DNA of 15,431 bases, taken from Clostridia bacterium (GTDB lineage: Bacteria; Bacillota; Clostridia; Christensenellales; Borkfalkiaceae). The stretch spans positions 1-15,431 of the forward strand of contig CAAFVM010000002.1 in the NCBI GenBank assembly GCA_900766495.1, given 5' to 3'. Below are positions 11,732 through 15,431 of the stretch, piece by piece. Below the pieces are notes generated by a model that saw only the letters and a program-made list of their open reading frames with translations, did no database searches and was not told the origin of the DNA. Within the stretch, counting starts at the first letter, position 1; the number at the start of each line of letters is the position of its first letter. A program made the position numbers and the translations under genes.

Positions 11732-13993
11732 ATGATTAATTTTAAACAATGGGACGGCTTTACCGCAGGCAAATGGAGCGACGACGAAATAAACGTGCGC
11801 GACTTTATACAAAGAAACTACGCGCCCTACACCGGCGACGGCAGCTTTCTTGCGCCCGCAACCGAAGCAACGAAAATACTTTGGAAAGATATAACCGAAC
11901 TTTCTGAAAAAGAGCTTAAAGCGGGCGGAGTGCTCGACGCCGACACCTCGGTGGTTTCGGGCGTTAACAGCCACGGCGCGGGATATATCGACGAACGCTA
12001 TGAAAAAATCGTGGGGCTGCAAACCGATAAGCCGTTCAAGCGCGCTATGCACGTTTCGGGCGGACTGCGCATGGCTGAACAATCGCTTGAAATGTACGGC
12101 TATAAAATGGACGAAAATTTAAGCGAGTTTTACCACAAATACAGAAAAACCCATAACGACGGCGTGTTCGACGCTTACACTCCCGAAATGCGCCGTGCCC
12201 GCACCTCGCACATACTCACCGGTCTGCCCGACGCTTACGGCAGAGGAAGAATAGTGGGCGATTACAGGCGCGTGGCTCTTTACGGCGTAGACTATCTTAT
12301 AGCCAAGAAAGAAGCCGATAAACGACTTATAGACGGGGATATGACTCCCGACAAAATACGCGACCGCGAAGAAATCGCCGAGCAGATTCGTGCGCTTAAC
12401 GCCCTTAAAGAAATGGCAGGTAAATACGGTTTCGATATTTCGCAGCCCGCCTCGAACGCGCGCGAAGCCGTGCAGTGGCTGTATTTCGGCTATCTTGCCG
12501 CGGTTAAAGACCAGAACGGCGCGGCTATGAGCATAGGCAGAAACACCGCGTTCCTCGATATTTATATCGAGCGCGATTTAAAGCAAGGCAAGCTTACCGA
12601 AACGGAAGCGCAGGAACTTATAGACCATTTCGTTATGAAATTAAGAATAGTCAAGTTTATGCGCACCAAAGAATATAACGAGCTGTTCTCGGGCGACCCC
12701 ACGTGGGTTACCGAATCGATAGGCGGAATGGGCGTTGACGGCAGAACGCTGGTTACCAAAACGTCGTTCAGAATGCTGCATACGCTGGTTAATTTAGGAC
12801 CCGCGCCCGAGCCTAACCTTACGGTTTTGTGGAGCGAACGCCTGCCCGAAAACTTTAAAAAATTCTGCGCCGAAATTTCGCTTAAAACCTCGGCTATTCA
12901 ATATGAAAGCGACGACCTTATGCGCCCCGAAATGGGCGACGATTACTGCATCGCCTGCTGCGTGAGCAGTATGCGCGTAGGCAAAGACATGCAGTTTTTC
13001 GGCGCGCGCGCCAACCTCGCGAAATGCCTGCTTTACGCCATAAACGGCGGTAAGGACGAGCTTGCCGTAGACAAAAAGACCGGCGACCCCTTGCAGGTAT
13101 CCCCCGAGTTCGCGCCTATAAGCGGCGACGGAAAGCTCGATTACAACGAAGTTATTAAAAAATACGACAATATGATGAGCTGGCTTGCGGGCGTTTACGT
13201 GAATGCGCTCAACCTCATTCATTATATGCACGACAAATATTCCTACGAAGCGCTTGAAATGGCTTTACACGACACGAAAGTGCGCAGATTTTTTGCAACC
13301 GGAATAGCCGGACTTTCGTGTGCGACGGATTCGCTTTCGGCTATAAAATACGCGAACGTCTACCCCATCCGCAACGAAAAAGGTCTGGTTGTAGATTACC
13401 GCATCGAGGGAGATTTCCCCAAATACGGCAACAACGACGAGCGCGCCGACCAAATAGCCGTGTGGCTGGTTAAAACCTTTATGAACAAGGTTGCAAGCCA
13501 CTACACCTATCGCGATTCTATCCCCACCACCTCGATTTTAACCATAACTTCAAACGTTGTTTACGGCAAACGCACGGGCAACACCCCCGACGGCAGACGT
13601 TCGGGCGAACCGCTCGCCCCCGGAGCAAACCCCATGCACGGCAGAGATTGCCACGGCGCGCTTGCTTCGCTTCAATCGGTGGCTAAAATTCCGTTCGAAT
13701 ACGCGCGCGACGGAATATCCAACACGTTCAGCGCAACGCACGGCTCGCTTGGAAGAACCAACGAAGAACGCATAGAAAACCTTTGCGATATGATTGACGG
13801 TTATGTAAAATCGGGCGGCTATCACCTTAACGTAAACGTTTTCGAGCGCGAAATGCTGTTAGACGCGCAAAAACACCCCGAAAAATATCCGCAACTTACA
13901 ATCAGAGTCAGCGGTTACGCCGTTAATTTCAATAAACTTACAAAAGAACAACAGGACGAAGTTATTTCAAGAACCATTCACGAAAGTATGTAA
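11732..13993 (+). CDS. pflB: Formate C-acetyltransferase (pyruvate formate-lyase)
   Basis: PflB splits pyruvate with CoA into acetyl-CoA and formate, the key non-oxidative step of mixed-acid fermentation under anoxia. The 753-residue length is close to the E. coli enzyme (759). The catalytic cysteine pair is C409-C410 in DYCIACCVSSMRVGK, and the radical glycine is Gly728 in IRVSGYAVNF near the C-terminus. The other end matches the family too (VSGVNSHGAGYIDE, FTPYTPEMRRART-like DAYTPEMRRARTSHILTGLPDAYGRGRIVGDYRRVALYGVDYL). These residues separate true PFL from glycerol dehydratase, choline lyase and other glycyl-radical enzymes. The ATG follows a good AAGGAAAA site. The adjacent pflA supplies the activase. 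Oxygen would cleave the protein at Gly728. Confidence 0.98.
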   Translation: MINFKQWDGFTAGKWSDDEINVRDFIQRNYAPYTGDGSFLAPATEATKILWKDITELSEKELKAGGVLDADTSVVSGVNSHGAGYIDERYEKIVGLQTDKPFKRAMHVSGGLRMAEQSLEMYGYKMDENLSEFYHKYRKTHNDGVFDAYTPEMRRARTSHILTGLPDAYGRGRIVGDYRRVALYGVDYLIAKKEADKRLIDGDMTPDKIRDREEIAEQIRALNALKEMAGKYGFDISQPASNAREAVQWLYFGYLAAVKDQNGAAMSIGRNTAFLDIYIERDLKQGKLTETEAQELIDHFVMKLRIVKFMRTKEYNELFSGDPTWVTESIGGMGVDGRTLVTKTSFRMLHTLVNLGPAPEPNLTVLWSERLPENFKKFCAEISLKTSAIQYESDDLMRPEMGDDYCIACCVSSMRVGKDMQFFGARANLAKCLLYAINGGKDELAVDKKTGDPLQVSPEFAPISGDGKLDYNEVIKKYDNMMSWLAGVYVNALNLIHYMHDKYSYEALEMALHDTKVRRFFATGIAGLSCATDSLSAIKYANVYPIRNEKGLVVDYRIEGDFPKYGNNDERADQIAVWLVKTFMNKVASHYTYRDSIPTTSILTITSNVVYGKRTGNTPDGRRSGEPLAPGANPMHGRDCHGALASLQSVAKIPFEYARDGISNTFSATHGSLGRTNEERIENLCDMIDGYVKSGGYHLNVNVFEREMLLDAQKHPEKYPQLTIRVSGYAVNFNKLTKEQQDEVISRTIHESM

Positions 13994-14023
13994 TCTTTTT
14001 TCCATATTACGTCGAGCCGTCGC

Positions 14024-14064
14024 GTACGTTTCCACGAGATTCCTCGACTTCGCTCGGAATGACA
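14024..14064 (-). repeat. Dispersed repeat A, copy 3 (inverted)
   Basis: Reverse complement is identical over 41 bases to 429-469. It lies 31 bases beyond the pflB stop codon. Read in the direction of the neighbouring gene, all three A copies have the same orientation. No full B unit accompanies this copy. Confidence 0.85.
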
Positions 14065-14088
14065 GGACTGTATTTGAAAAACGGCTCT

Positions 14089-14127
14089 GCTCGGAATGAC
14101 AGTAAAATAAAATGCCCGAAATGACAG
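14089..14127 (-). repeat. Decayed partial copies of repeat A end
   Basis: The end block GCTCGGAATGACAG of repeat A copy 3 (14052-14065) recurs at 14089-14102 (identical) and, with two changes, as GCCCGAAATGACAG at 14114-14127. They look like truncated or slipped copies of one end of the repeat. Confidence 0.55.
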
Positions 14128-14160
14128 GGTGTGTGGTTGCCGTGGGTGAAGAATAAAACA

Positions 14161-14207
14161 AAAAACCGCCGTATAAGTCGATTAACAGCACTTACGCGGC
14201 GATTTTT
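14161..14207. terminator. Bidirectional terminator between pflB and the unknown minus-strand gene
   Basis: CGCCG-TA-TAAG pairs with CTTA-CG-CGGCG around a loop of about 13 bases. It is flanked by an A-run on the left (14155-14165) and T-rich ATTTTTATTTT on the right. The minus strand gives GGTTTTTTGTTTT after the stem, so it can end transcripts from pflB and from the gene at 14316-15311. Confidence 0.75.
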
Positions 14208-14225
14208 ATTTTACTTAAAAATCGG

Positions 14226-14318
14226 TTATTCCTCTTTTTTGTCTTCTTTTTCGTCCGTCTTTTTATCGTCGGGTGACTTCATCGTTGATTATATTACAGC
14301 CGCCGCGATACGGCTTTA
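14226..14318 (-). pseudogene. Possible stranded C-terminal tail of the 14316-15311 gene
   Basis: Past the TAA of the minus-strand gene, the same frame continues as SRIAAAVI, a second TAA, then STM and the highly charged KSPDDKKTDEKEDKKEE up to a third TAA (14228-14226). The charged run looks like a genuine protein tail rather than random sequence. It may be a former tail of the upstream gene cut off by one or two stop mutations, or the remnant of another gene. A standalone 18-residue ORF with ATG at 14282-14280 is possible but has no evident ribosome binding site. Confidence 0.3.
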
Positions 14319-15311
14319 CTTCGCCTCGAAATAATATATTTTAAACAATATAAAATTTTTGTCGCACTTATATTTGCTTTCGCTTTTGTCGTTAAAAAAC
14401 TTCACGCTCGCCCCGCCCAACAAGGTTTTCACAACCATAACGCGCCCGCGCTTTGCTATTTTGCAAACGTCGTTATATATTTCGTAAGGCTCGGGGTGCC
14501 AGTGTGTTAAATTCTTTTCAAAAGGCAGCTTACGCTTAACGTTTATTTCTATGTAGTTTTCGCCTATAACAACGCGCAAATCGCCGCGCACATATTTAAT
14601 ATACTCATCTCTTTCAATAGAAAATTCGCCGCAAAGGTCGGTCGTTTTCATCAGCATATCGTATAATTCGCGCACACTGCACGGCACCGAAGCCAGAACC
14701 TCTTGCGAAGAACGCTCGAACGCGCAGGCGTAATCGTCTATTATATACGCATCTTCTGGAATAGGCGGCAACGGCGCAAAATCCTCACTCGAAGCGACAA
14801 ACCATATAGGCACAAGCATTTTTACGGGCAACAAAGCAAAATCGGCAATAGTCGCACTGCCGTCGAACAAAGCCTTTTGCTTTTCAACAAAGCCGTCAAA
14901 TTCCGCGCGAAGTTCTTTTACCCCCTGTCGCGTTATAACCAGCCACTTTTTATTTTCTTCATCGTATTCAAGCCGTTCGAATTTACCGAAAATATAAACA
15001 GTTTTCTCATAAACGAAATATTCGAACCCGTTAGATTTTTGCCTTACGTATTGAATAGGCAAATTCCGTTTTTTTGCAGATTCGTAAAAAATATATTGCG
15101 GCAATTCAGGCGTTTTTATTTTGTACGGCAGCTTAAAATCGCGAAAATAATTCGATTTTTTGTAATTTTTCACGCCATTTATTTGCACTATCGGAAAAGT
15201 AACGGCAACATATACCCAATAGCAAACAAGACACGCCGCTATAAGAGGCGAGCAAATTATTATAGCAAGAGCAATGCCAACCGCGCCCATAATTTTTTTA
15301 AACTTTTCCAT
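14316..15311 (-). CDS. Unrecognised membrane-anchored protein
   Basis: A 331-residue protein with a strongly hydrophobic N-terminal segment (about 8-38, AVGIALAIIICSPLIAACLVCYWVYVAV) after a short basic start, so probably a single or hairpin membrane anchor. The rest is a soluble mixed alpha/beta region. Residues 71-130 (QYIFYESAKKRNLPIQYVRQ, then YEKTVYIFGKFERLEYDEENKKWLV) look like beta-strands, and residues about 185-305 form a second region with YIKYVRGDLRVVIG and a HWHP motif at 270-273. I do not recognise a family and no catalytic signature is convincing. The ATG is preceded by AGGGGAA. A -10-like TATAAT lies about 50 bases upstream. It converges on pflB and shares the terminator at 14161-14207. 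Confidence 0.8.
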   Translation of the reverse strand: MEKFKKIMGAVGIALAIIICSPLIAACLVCYWVYVAVTFPIVQINGVKNYKKSNYFRDFKLPYKIKTPELPQYIFYESAKKRNLPIQYVRQKSNGFEYFVYEKTVYIFGKFERLEYDEENKKWLVITRQGVKELRAEFDGFVEKQKALFDGSATIADFALLPVKMLVPIWFVASSEDFAPLPPIPEDAYIIDDYACAFERSSQEVLASVPCSVRELYDMLMKTTDLCGEFSIERDEYIKYVRGDLRVVIGENYIEINVKRKLPFEKNLTHWHPEPYEIYNDVCKIAKRGRVMVVKTLLGGASVKFFNDKSESKYKCDKNFILFKIYYFEAK

Positions 15312-15361
15312 TTTTCTACATTTCCCCTGCCGTATATTTATTCAAAAGAAGCTCGTTTCAA

Positions 15362-15380
15362 ATTATAATGCTTAGGCATT
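15362..15380 (-). promoter_or_regulatory. Possible -10 box and operator-like palindrome
   Basis: The minus strand reads TATAAT at 15367-15362. The inverted repeat AATGC-TTAG-GCATT (15367-15380) lies just upstream of the -10, where a repressor could bind. No good -35 sits at 17 bases (TAAGGA), so the promoter is weak or needs an activator. It would drive the 14316-15311 gene. Confidence 0.35.
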
Positions 15381-15431
15381 CCATTCCTTATCACTAACAA
15401 CCGTAAAGGCGGCTTTTTGTCGCTTTCAAAC

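Noticed and set aside
12794..13231. 145-residue minus-strand open frame within pflB
   Set aside because: Antisense to the conserved catalytic region of pyruvate formate-lyase; explained by codon bias.
14131..14334. 67-residue plus-strand open frame
   Set aside because: Runs through the 14161-14207 terminator and lies antisense to the charged tail remnant; no ribosome binding site.

Overview
The window reads as a chromosomal segment of an anaerobic, fermentative Bacillota/Clostridia-type bacterium. This is inference. It rests on the gene content (Hsp33, a YesL/DUF624-type membrane protein, dapA-dapB, a MATE exporter and pyruvate formate-lyase with its activase), clear AGGAGG-like ribosome binding sites, sigma-A-like promoters and standard-code translation. 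Nothing in the window fixes genus or species. No rRNA, tRNA, CRISPR array, transposase or phage gene was seen.

Layout, left to right. (1) 1-608 has no confident protein gene. It holds a possible 3' end of a gene, a bidirectional hairpin terminator, a strong minus-strand promoter that appears to drive an orphan structured RNA of about 140 nt, and a composite of palindromic repeats. (2) 609-4743 is a minus-strand cluster read as hslO (Hsp33 redox chaperone), a TPR protein with a TTG start, a HEAT-like protein and a small protein that may be YwqG-like. (3) 4744-5142 is a second, longer copy of the composite palindromic repeat. (4) 5143-7229 is a minus-strand pair: a YesL-like membrane protein with a long acidic tail, coupled by TAATG to a SAM-dependent methyltransferase, under a well-formed promoter at 7322-7350. 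(5) 7561-9164 is dapA-dapB on the plus strand (lysine/diaminopimelate synthesis), closed by a terminator. (6) 9324-14000 is a plus-strand unit. A consensus promoter and a leader with a GC palindrome and a perfect 26-bp tandem duplication precede a MATE exporter, pflA and pflB. (7) 13994-14315 holds another copy of the dispersed repeat, a bidirectional terminator and a stranded acidic/basic tail-coding remnant. (8) 14316-15311 is an unrecognised membrane-anchored protein on the minus strand.

Functionally, pflA/pflB convert pyruvate and CoA to acetyl-CoA and formate by glycyl-radical chemistry. dapA/dapB make tetrahydrodipicolinate for cell wall and lysine. Hsp33 protects against oxidative unfolding. 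The most unusual parts are non-coding: the orphan RNA unit near the left end and a family of about 57-bp palindromes (CTAA...TTAG ends) assembled with a second 38-41-bp repeat into composite cassettes just beyond the 3' ends of genes. Among the proteins, the DapB active-site motif has Gly where the second conserved His normally lies.
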